From NCBI GenBank assembly GCA_002333095.1, contig DDBK01000144.1:5056-11320 (forward strand): a DNA stretch of 6,265 bases. Direction: 5' to 3'. Positions 1 to 5,565 of the stretch are shown here, piece after piece (within the stretch, counting starts at the first letter, position 1; every line of letters begins with the position of its first letter). This stretch comes from Cellvibrionales bacterium UBA2034. Its GTDB lineage: Bacteria; Pseudomonadota; Gammaproteobacteria; Pseudomonadales; UBA7239. Position numbers and translations under genes: made by a program. A model generated the notes under the pieces. The model saw nothing but the letters and a program-made list of their open reading frames with translations. It searched no databases and was not told the origin of the DNA.

Positions 1-146
1 GCCATGAATTGTTTCGTTACACAGCCTTGTGTTACGAAAATCTTCACGCGCTGGTGAAGATGACGAGTGTCGGCCATTTCCCGCATCTTGAGGATCATGA
101 TTTTTTTGCACACAAGGTGTTGATGTTTCTCAAGGCTAAAGCCTGA
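1..146 (+). CDS. Alpha/beta-hydrolase, C-terminal fragment (5' end outside window)
   Basis: This is the last 48 codons of a gene that begins before the window; the first complete codon is at base 3 and the stop is TGA at 144-146. The visible protein contains SVGHFPHLED followed by an amphipathic tail, FFAHKVLMFLKAKA. A GH-F/x-P-x-LE block some 25 residues from the end is how alpha/beta-hydrolases present the catalytic-triad histidine before the last helix, so the His at bases 75-77 is the likely triad residue. The nucleophile elbow and acid residue lie outside the window, so the substrate (ester, epoxide, C-C bond, lactone) cannot be read. The gene converges on the membrane-protein pair, with only 12 bp between the two stops. 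It could belong to the same catabolic locus as the dehydrogenases further right, but that is inference. Confidence 0.7.
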   Translation, partial: HELFRYTALCYENLHALVKMTSVGHFPHLEDHDFFAHKVLMFLKAKA

Positions 147-158
147 TCCGGAGGTGCA

Positions 159-1793
159 TCATTTTTTTCTGGCCAGGTATTTCTGGAAAATATTGTTGTC
201 ATCGCCAAGGTTTGGATAGGCATTGGGATAGGATATTACGGTAGCTATTGGTTGCGTGATGCCATATCGGGTGATTGCGTCTCTGTTTTGCATGATTGCT
301 GATGACGTGCCTATGGCAAGCAGAGCAATAAGTGCAAAGCTCCTTACCTTATTATCTTCCCAGCATGCTTTTATATTTTTGAGAAGAAATACAAGCAAAA
401 GAAACATTAATGGCGCAGATCCTCTGCACAGTAGATCGTTGTACTCGCCATATGTTTTTAATGGAAGAGCTATAAATGAAACGGCAAGCAGTGCTAGCCA
501 TATTTTCTGGCTGTGCTCTAGTGTCTTCAAGGATGGTGTGATACTTACGAGATATATTCCAAATGAAAAAATAAAGAGTAAAAATATTTCATCAGGTTTT
601 TTTGCCTCAAAAATCCAGTATGAAGGATGTTTTGCAATGCTTCCAGCGGAATAGAAAATCATGAATAGTAGTAAAATAGATCCAGCGCCAATTGTATTTT
701 CAAATGTAATTATTGATCGCCAATCTTTCTTCATAGATATAAAAATAACACCAATAACTATAGGGATTATGGCTATCATTGCCATTGGAGCCCAAAGAGC
801 AAGCAGTATGAAAATAAAAATAAATTGCTCAAATTTTTCTTTGAGAAATATATGCATTAGCATTCCTGCGCAAATCCATCCTGCGATTGCTTGTTGAGGA
901 GACCAGTAAAGCTGAAAGCTATTGGAAAGAAAATTTCCAATAAAAAACCCGGAATCAATTGAGGTCCAAAAGTCTATGTTATCAGTGGATTTATTGAAAA
1001 ATTCAAGCAATGTATTTTGTGAATTTTCATAACTTCCTGCGTTTAATTTTTCAAAAACATAGTAGCTACCAAAGAAATCCATAGGGCCAAAAAATATAAA
1101 TGCAATAACTAAAGGTGCGGAAAGTTTCCAGCCGCTTAAGGTGCTCATCCAACGTATAGCGATGCTAACGCCAATAACTGTCCATAAAAACATGCTTTGC
1201 ATGCCTATGTTGTAGCCAAATATTTTTCCTATGACTGCCGACGGTAAGAAATAGCCAATATAGTAAATAAAATTCTGGTCTGGCCCATAGTGTACCGGCC
1301 ATGAATGGTTGATAAGATCCAGTAGCCTGCCATTGCTTATCGTATAATCGCTTGTCTGATAGCCATAGCCGCCTGCGCCTGAAAGGTTGACCCAGATGAG
1401 AATTGTGGTGAAAGCTAAAAATTCACCATAATGTGTGTGCCTGATTTTTATAGGAGTGTCTAATTTGAAAGTTCGGTAAAGGCAGTAAGAAAAAATCAGC
1501 GTCATGGCTATTGCTGCTTCGGTATCAAGCCAGCCGGGAAAAAAAATCATATAAGGCAGTGACAAATAGCATATTGATGTTCTTGTTATGTCATACCTAA
1601 AAATTATTGCAAAAGTTATGCTGTACAGTAGGGCGAGAAAAGGGGCTAGCCAGATAATTTCTGCAATTCCTTTTTGCTGTATCAGAAATTCATAGGATAT
1701 TTCTATGGCTAGTAGTGTAAAAAAAACTTTTGCTGCGTCTGGTATTTTTTTATTTATTAAATTTATCTTTTGTAGTTCTTTGTTTTGTTTCAC
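159..1793 (-). CDS. Multi-pass inner-membrane protein, paralog B (544 aa), possible GT-C-like enzyme
   Basis: The function is not recognised. The 544-residue protein has a short basic N-terminus and about 13-15 hydrophobic segments (roughly 22-38, 45-66, 72-86, 92-107, 123-140, 171-193, 198-216, 224-242, 298-316, 322-352, 370-385, 402-420, 430-445, 459-472, 485-500). After the fifth segment comes a conserved polar stretch: GGYGYQ (141-146), D149, N154, RLLDL (156-160), WPVHYG (165-170), D172, N174 and IYYIGYFLPSA (176-186). FFGPMD (234-239) follows, and YGEYNDLLCRGSAP (448-461) lies near the C-terminus. A loop with invariant acids after an early membrane segment is typical of GT-C glycosyltransferases using lipid-linked sugars, but this is inference; a transporter or polymerase is possible. 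The start is GTG (complement of 1791-1793), supported by an AGGAAG Shine-Dalgarno. It lies 26 bp after its paralog and is probably co-transcribed. The gene is very AT-rich (hand count 22% GC over 541-600). Confidence 0.88.
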   Translation of the reverse strand: MKQNKELQKINLINKKIPDAAKVFFTLLAIEISYEFLIQQKGIAEIIWLAPFLALLYSITFAIIFRYDITRTSICYLSLPYMIFFPGWLDTEAAIAMTLIFSYCLYRTFKLDTPIKIRHTHYGEFLAFTTILIWVNLSGAGGYGYQTSDYTISNGRLLDLINHSWPVHYGPDQNFIYYIGYFLPSAVIGKIFGYNIGMQSMFLWTVIGVSIAIRWMSTLSGWKLSAPLVIAFIFFGPMDFFGSYYVFEKLNAGSYENSQNTLLEFFNKSTDNIDFWTSIDSGFFIGNFLSNSFQLYWSPQQAIAGWICAGMLMHIFLKEKFEQFIFIFILLALWAPMAMIAIIPIVIGVIFISMKKDWRSIITFENTIGAGSILLLFMIFYSAGSIAKHPSYWIFEAKKPDEIFLLFIFSFGIYLVSITPSLKTLEHSQKIWLALLAVSFIALPLKTYGEYNDLLCRGSAPLMFLLLVFLLKNIKACWEDNKVRSFALIALLAIGTSSAIMQNRDAITRYGITQPIATVISYPNAYPNLGDDNNIFQKYLARKK

Positions 1794-1798
1794 GGCTA

Positions 1799-1804
1799 CT
1801 TCCT
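1799..1804 (-). promoter_or_regulatory. Shine-Dalgarno site supporting a GTG start
   Basis: On the minus strand the bases read AGGAAG, followed by the 5-nt spacer TAGCC and then GTG. The good match and spacing support GTG at 1793-1791 as the start of the 544-aa membrane protein. The site lies within the 26-bp gap after the upstream paralog's stop, so the second gene has its own ribosome entry site instead of relying only on coupling. Confidence 0.7.
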
Positions 1805-1819
1805 GTTTTAGCGGCGTAA

Positions 1820-3478
1820 TTATTGTGAAACTTTACCCCTGAAAAATCTGGCAAAGAAAGAGTTGTCGCTCCCGAGGTTTTCGGGTGCGTGTTTGTACTC
1901 GGTTACTTGGATGATCGGTCTGTTTTCGCCATATTTTTTGAAGCTGGTGTGTAGCTGCAGAAGTGCTGATGTAGATCCAGCCCCCAGCAACAAGAAAGCC
2001 AGTATTGGAATGATTGCTTTTTCAGGGCGTGATTTCCTTTTTTCTTTTATCAGATGCAATAGAAAAGTCATCAGAAGAAACATGATTGGTGCGGAGCCCC
2101 TGCATAGCAGGTCACTGTATTCTCCGTAAATATACAGCGGCAATAAGAGCATGGTGGTTATGAGGCCGGCCAGCCATATTTTTTGTTGATGATTGTAAAT
2201 CGTATGGTTTTTTATGATTACGGAAACATACATTCCCCATGCGAACAGGTAGAAAAGCAGAAGTGTAACCAATTTTATTGGGTTGTCTATTTCACTTAAC
2301 GTCCATGCGAAATGGTTTTTCATGGCGCTGCCGCCAAAATAAAAAGCAATAAATAAAAGTGTTATTGATGTTGCGCCAATGGTGTTGCTTATACTTAGCC
2401 ATTCCTTGTTTTTTTCTTGTCTGGCGTTAAGAATTGCTATGAGAGGAAATATTGCCATAGATAGCATAACGAGAGGCGACCATAGGCATAGTAAACAAAA
2501 AATAAAAACTATGTTCCTTGTGTTATTTCCAAGAAAATAAAAAGTGATAATTGATATGACTAGCCAGCCTGGAATGATGTGCTGCGGAGCCCAGTACATT
2601 TGAAATGTGTTTGATAGAAAGTTCCCATTAAAGAAGCCGAGTGAGTTGGATGCCCAGAAATCCAGAGTGTCTGTATCGTTTAGTATGATATTGGTGGCTT
2701 CTTGTAATGTAAAAGAGTCTGGAAAAGGCAATGCATTGTATATTTCCCATGCTAGCCCTGCAGCGTCCATTGGCCCGAAAAAAACACATGCAATAACCAG
2801 CCCTGTTCCTAGCTTCCACCCGCTGAGTTGCCCTGCCCAACGTAGTGCAAGTGTTGCTCCCAGCAGCGTCCAGAAAAACATGCTCCTTGTTGCTGCGATA
2901 TAGCCAAATAATTTTCCTATTGCAGCTGATGGAAGATAGTAACCTACGTAATAAATCAAATTCAGGTCTTTTCCGTAATGCACTGGCCAGGATTTTTGAA
3001 TCAAATCATTCAGCCTGCTGTTGTGCATAACATAATCCCAGCTTTGGTATCCATACCCGCCAGATCCTGAAAGGTTTATCCATGCAATTATCAGGCAAAA
3101 TGCAGATAGCTCACGTGTTGTCAGTGGGATCCTGGAAATAGTGTTATTGGTGTATTTTAGTGTCTGGAAAGTACAATATAAAAATATACACGTCATCAGA
3201 ATTGCAGTTGGTGTATTAAGCCATCCAGGGAGAAACAATAAATATGGTAAGGCGAGATAAAAAATAGTAATTCTTTCAAGATTGCAGTTAAGGCATAGGG
3301 CAAGGATGGCAGTATATAGAGCCGCATTCAGAGCAGACATTCCGATTGCATTCGTTCCTGCCAGATGACGAATGTTAAGGTTATAAATAAGCTCGAGTAA
3401 AAATAAAAACAGGAATCCAAACCATAGGGGAATCGGTCTGTGTGAAAAATAATCGGGTTTATTACATGCTGGATGCAT
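1820..3478 (-). CDS. Multi-pass inner-membrane protein, paralog A (552 aa), possible GT-C-like enzyme
   Basis: The function is not recognised, but it is clearly a paralog of the adjacent downstream gene. A hand alignment of residues 135-241 with 136-242 of the partner needs no gap and gives about 68 identities in 107. Shared landmarks here are GGYGYQ (140-145), D148, N153, RLNDLI (155-160), WPVHYG (164-169), D171, N173, IYYVGYYLPSA (175-185), LSGWKL (218-223), FFGPMD (233-238) and YGEYSDLLCRGSAP (451-464). About 13-15 hydrophobic segments are spread over the whole length; no soluble domain is visible. The N-terminal 50 and C-terminal 70 residues diverge more from the partner. The start is ATG (complement of 3476-3478) with only a weak purine-rich stretch upstream, so translation may be modest; the stop is TAA at 1822-1820. 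It is the first gene of the pair, probably expressed from the candidate promoter just upstream. Composition is AT-rich (hand count 35% GC over 2461-2520). A role in glycan assembly is inference only. Confidence 0.88.
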   Translation of the reverse strand: MHPACNKPDYFSHRPIPLWFGFLFLFLLELIYNLNIRHLAGTNAIGMSALNAALYTAILALCLNCNLERITIFYLALPYLLFLPGWLNTPTAILMTCIFLYCTFQTLKYTNNTISRIPLTTRELSAFCLIIAWINLSGSGGYGYQSWDYVMHNSRLNDLIQKSWPVHYGKDLNLIYYVGYYLPSAAIGKLFGYIAATRSMFFWTLLGATLALRWAGQLSGWKLGTGLVIACVFFGPMDAAGLAWEIYNALPFPDSFTLQEATNIILNDTDTLDFWASNSLGFFNGNFLSNTFQMYWAPQHIIPGWLVISIITFYFLGNNTRNIVFIFCLLCLWSPLVMLSMAIFPLIAILNARQEKNKEWLSISNTIGATSITLLFIAFYFGGSAMKNHFAWTLSEIDNPIKLVTLLLFYLFAWGMYVSVIIKNHTIYNHQQKIWLAGLITTMLLLPLYIYGEYSDLLCRGSAPIMFLLMTFLLHLIKEKRKSRPEKAIIPILAFLLLGAGSTSALLQLHTSFKKYGENRPIIQVTEYKHAPENLGSDNSFFARFFRGKVSQ

Positions 3479-3503
3479 ATTTTCTTCATATCAGAGGTGC
3501 TGA

Positions 3504-3530
3504 TGTCCACTGCATCATGCACAGCGGACA
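3504..3530. repeat. 27-bp inverted repeat upstream of the membrane-protein pair
   Basis: The outer arms are TGTCC-A-CTG (3504-3512) and CAG-C-GGACA (3522-3530), separated by 9 nt. In DNA this is 8 of 9 pairs with an A/C mismatch. In RNA made from the minus strand that mismatch becomes a G-U pair, giving a continuous 9-bp stem with a 9-nt loop. An inner palindrome, TGCAT-C-ATGCA (3511-3521), is nested within it, its centre offset by 1 bp. No T-run follows on either strand, so it is not an intrinsic terminator. It covers the candidate -10 box of the membrane-gene promoter, so an operator is the simplest reading; a 5'-UTR hairpin is the alternative. Confidence 0.5.
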
Positions 3531-3542
3531 TGTTGGGGTCAA
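3514..3542 (-). promoter_or_regulatory. Candidate sigma70-type promoter for the membrane-protein pair
   Basis: On the minus strand, TTGACC (complement of 3537-3542, 5/6 to consensus) is followed after 17 bp by CATGAT (complement of 3514-3519, 4/6). Transcription would start near 3507, about 29 nt before the ATG at 3478. The -35 box begins 2 bp after the stop codon of the CMD-family gene, so the membrane pair could be transcribed independently of that gene. Read-through from the CMD promoter is also possible, because no terminator lies between them. Confidence 0.4.
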
Positions 3543-3544
3543 TT

Positions 3545-3940
3545 TTACAGAGCTGTTTGGGGTTGCTTTTTCTTCCAGTTATGGATTGCCTTACCCGCCG
3601 CGCCGCGGATGGCAGTGGTGCGCGGGTAGCCGATATATTGTGTCAGTTGCAGAATCATTTCATTGACCTGTTCTTCAGTCAGGTGGCCTGATCCAAGCCC
3701 GGTTTCCACCTGGATGCCAAACACATCGGCTTCGCCCTGTGCCGCAATCGCTCCCATCAATACAAGGCGTCGGTCGCGTAGCGACAAACCTTCACGGGCC
3801 CAGATATCGGCGAACAGGTTGCCCAGCATCAATTCAAAAAACACATCACCCGTGGGCTCATCGGGGGCAGTCATCATGCTGCCGTATACCGCATTGAATG
3901 CTGCTACGCCCTTGGCGCGGCGCGCGTCTTGTGTGCTCAT
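3545..3940 (-). CDS. Carboxymuconolactone decarboxylase-family protein (131 aa)
   Basis: This small soluble protein has the CMD/AhpD-like helical fold signature: RDRRLVLMGAIAAQGE (55-70), then ETGLGSGHLTEEQVNEMI (79-96), then QYIGYPRTT (101-109), matching the family pattern R-x-L-hydrophobic ... A-L-x-x-G-x-T-x-E-E ... Y-x-G-x-P. The length of about 130 residues is normal for the family. It contains no cysteine, so it is not an AhpD-type CxxC peroxidase/disulfide reductase. At the position where CMD proteins usually carry the His of ELxxH it has Gln77, so classical 4-carboxymuconolactone decarboxylation is doubtful. An in-frame extension upstream to 4159 would overlap the control region and lacks family residues; ATG at 3940 is chosen because an AGGAG site lies 6 nt before it. 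It is divergent from the aldehyde dehydrogenase and probably belongs to the same degradative pathway; the substrate is unknown. Confidence 0.85.
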   Translation of the reverse strand: MSTQDARRAKGVAAFNAVYGSMMTAPDEPTGDVFFELMLGNLFADIWAREGLSLRDRRLVLMGAIAAQGEADVFGIQVETGLGSGHLTEEQVNEMILQLTQYIGYPRTTAIRGAAGKAIHNWKKKQPQTAL

Positions 3941-3946
3941 GGCTTG

Positions 3947-3951
3947 CTCCT
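3947..3951 (-). promoter_or_regulatory. Shine-Dalgarno site fixing the CMD-family start
   Basis: The minus strand reads AGGAG, then the 6-nt spacer CAAGCC, then ATG at 3940-3938. This near-ideal site decides in favour of the 131-residue form over the longer in-frame extension. Confidence 0.75.
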
Positions 3952-3990
3952 GATGGTCGGGTATAGGGGTTATGGCTTTCGTTGACTGGT

Positions 3991-4018
3991 ATCTTACGGG
4001 TGTCCGCAAAAAAGTAAA
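3991..4018 (-). promoter_or_regulatory. Candidate promoter for the CMD-family gene
   Basis: On the minus strand, TTTACT (complement of 4013-4018, 4/6) and TAAGAT (complement of 3991-3996, 4/6) are 16 bp apart. Transcription would start near 3984 and give a leader of about 44 nt. The boxes are only moderate matches, which fits an activated or weakly expressed gene. The promoter is back-to-back with the aldehyde dehydrogenase promoter, the two -35 boxes being 6 bp apart, so one regulator could control both. Confidence 0.35.
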
Positions 4019-4024
4019 GCGCGC

Positions 4025-4054
4025 TTGACTAGTTTGCAGGCCAGTCGGTAGTAT
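4025..4054 (+). promoter_or_regulatory. Candidate sigma70-type promoter for the aldehyde dehydrogenase-SDR operon
   Basis: TTGACT (4025-4030, 5/6) and TAGTAT (4049-4054, 4/6) are 18 bp apart. Transcription would start near 4061, giving a leader of about 23 nt that contains the GAGGA ribosome-binding site at 4072-4076, 7 nt before the ATG at 4084. The spacer contains CCAGTC (4041-4046), the inverted copy of GACTGG at 3984-3989 beside the opposing promoter; these could be halves of a regulator's binding sites. Confidence 0.45.
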
Positions 4055-4083
4055 CCCGGCAATGGTTCTTTGAGGAATGATAA

Positions 4084-5565
4084 ATGAGCAATACAGCATT
4101 ACCGCCATTAAATCCCGAGACTCGCATGCTGATCGATGGCCAGCTGGTGCCGGCTGCATCAGGCAAAACCTATAACAACATCAATCCAGCGGATAACAGT
4201 GTGGCGGGTGTTTGTGCTGACGCCGGTCCTGAGGATATGGAGGTTGCAATTGCCGCTGCTCGCAGGGCTTTTGACGAATCTGATTGGTCAACCAACCATG
4301 CTTTTCGCGCTAAATGCCTCCGGCAATTGCGCGATGCTATCAAAGCACATGCAGATGAATTGCGTTACCTGATGGTAGCCGAAGTAGGAGCACCGCTTGG
4401 CCTGACATATGGCCCGCAAACAGACATTCCGATCAGTTTTATCGACTGGCCAATTGAATACCTTGAGCAGTTCGAATGGGAACGCGAACTGCCAACGGTG
4501 AATGTGGTGGGTGTGCCCAGCAAGCGCCTGGTGTGGAAAGAAGCGGCGGGTGTAGTGGCTGCCATTACGCCCTGGAATTTCCCCCTGCAAATCAATCTCG
4601 CAAAAATTATTCCTGCATTGGCTGCAGGTTGTACGGTGATTCTGAAGCCGGCGCCGGATACCCCATGGACAGCAACATTCATTGGCAAGATGGTGGCAGA
4701 ACATACCGATATTCCGCCCGGTGTGTTTAACGTAGTGACTTCACAAGATCCTGCAGTGCTTGGCGACATGCTCACTGGTGATCCGCGTATCGACGTGATT
4801 TCCTTTACCGGTTCCACCGGCATTGGTAAACACATCATGAAGCGCGGTGCAGATACCGTGAAAAAAGTTTTTCTGGAACTGGGTGGCAAGTCAGCACATA
4901 TTATTCTCGACGATGCTGATGTGGGCTTTGCTGCCTTTATGTGTATCAGTGTCTGTTTCAATGCCGGTCAGGGGTGTGCGCTGGCGACACGTATGTTGGT
5001 GCCGCGTTCGCTCTATGATCAGGCTGTCGCAACAGCCAAATCGGTTTTTGAAGGCATCAAGTTGGGTGATCCAATGTCGCGAGACCAGATCATGGGGCCG
5101 CTCGCTAACAAGCGCCAGCAGTTACGCGTGCTGGAATACATTGAAAAAGGCAAGGCAGAAGGTGCGCGACTGGTTTGTGGTGGTGCAGTGCCGGAAGGTC
5201 TGGAAAAAGGTTGTTATGTACTTCCGACTATTTTTGCGGATGTCAGCAATGATATGACGATTGCACAGGAAGAAATTTTTGGGCCGGTATTGTGCATCAT
5301 TCCATACGATACCGAGGAAGATGCAATTCGCATTGCCAATGATTCCATCTATGGTTTGTCCGGTGCGATTTTCTCTAAAGATCAGGAGCGTGCATTGCGT
5401 GTGGCTCGCAGAATCCGCACTGGCACAATGAATATAAACGGCGCTGCATTCTTTTCTGCGGATGCTCCTTTCGGGGGTTACAAGCAGAGCGGTGTCGGCC
5501 GTGAGATGGGGCCTGAAGGCTTTGAGGAATACCTGCAAACCAAAACGGTGGCGATACCAGGATGA
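4084..5565 (+). CDS. NAD(P)-dependent aldehyde dehydrogenase (493 aa)
   Basis: This is a complete ALDH-superfamily enzyme that oxidises an aldehyde to its carboxylic acid in the cytoplasm. All expected catalytic elements are present: TPWNFP (162-167) with the oxyanion-hole Asn165; K188 in the KPAPDTP cofactor-binding loop; FTGSTGIG (241-248), the Rossmann glycine motif; ELGGKS (265-270) with the general base Glu265; NAGQGC (293-298) with the nucleophile Cys298; and EEIFGPV (396-402) with the cofactor-ribose Glu397. The C-terminal block includes APFGGYKQSGVGREMG (461-476). Length is normal for class 1/2-type ALDHs. The GQGCA-x-TR context of the active-site cysteine resembles ALDHs found in terpenoid and hydrophobic-compound degradation clusters, as I recall the family; the exact substrate is not readable. 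ATG at 4084 has a GAGGA site 7 nt upstream. The stop overlaps the next gene's start as ATGA, so the two are translationally coupled. Confidence 0.95.
   Translation: MSNTALPPLNPETRMLIDGQLVPAASGKTYNNINPADNSVAGVCADAGPEDMEVAIAAARRAFDESDWSTNHAFRAKCLRQLRDAIKAHADELRYLMVAEVGAPLGLTYGPQTDIPISFIDWPIEYLEQFEWERELPTVNVVGVPSKRLVWKEAAGVVAAITPWNFPLQINLAKIIPALAAGCTVILKPAPDTPWTATFIGKMVAEHTDIPPGVFNVVTSQDPAVLGDMLTGDPRIDVISFTGSTGIGKHIMKRGADTVKKVFLELGGKSAHIILDDADVGFAAFMCISVCFNAGQGCALATRMLVPRSLYDQAVATAKSVFEGIKLGDPMSRDQIMGPLANKRQQLRVLEYIEKGKAEGARLVCGGAVPEGLEKGCYVLPTIFADVSNDMTIAQEEIFGPVLCIIPYDTEEDAIRIANDSIYGLSGAIFSKDQERALRVARRIRTGTMNINGAAFFSADAPFGGYKQSGVGREMGPEGFEEYLQTKTVAIPG

Noticed and set aside
129..168. Possible terminator between the convergent hydrolase and membrane genes: AGGC-TAAA-GCCT hairpin, or TGAT/ATCA arms followed by seven T
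   Set aside because: Both stems are only 4 bp. The GC-richer one is too far (about 17 nt) from the T-run, and the one next to the T-run is weak and AT-rich. The T-run itself is explained by the terminal Lys codons of the minus-strand gene.
159..3478. Considered whether the membrane pair could be one gene broken by a frameshift
   Set aside because: Each open frame has its own start, stop and full set of conserved motifs, so they are two complete paralogs and not fragments.
3328..3531. 67-residue minus-strand open frame starting before the 552-aa membrane gene
   Set aside because: It overlaps the start of the real membrane gene in another frame, ends within it, has no recognisable domain, and runs through the inverted repeat.
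3442..3691. Short plus-strand open frames (about 72-74 residues) across the gap between the CMD and membrane genes
   Set aside because: They overlap the C-terminal coding end of the CMD-family gene, have no convincing ribosome-binding site, and give no recognisable sequence.
3941..4159. In-frame N-terminal extension of the CMD-family gene by 73 residues
   Set aside because: It would run through the divergent promoter region and into the aldehyde dehydrogenase gene, has no family similarity, and a strong AGGAG site precedes the internal ATG at 3940.
4365..4961. 198-residue open frame antisense to the aldehyde dehydrogenase
   Set aside because: It lies wholly opposite catalytic coding sequence with perfect ALDH motifs and is Ser/Pro/Thr-rich low-complexity shadow translation.
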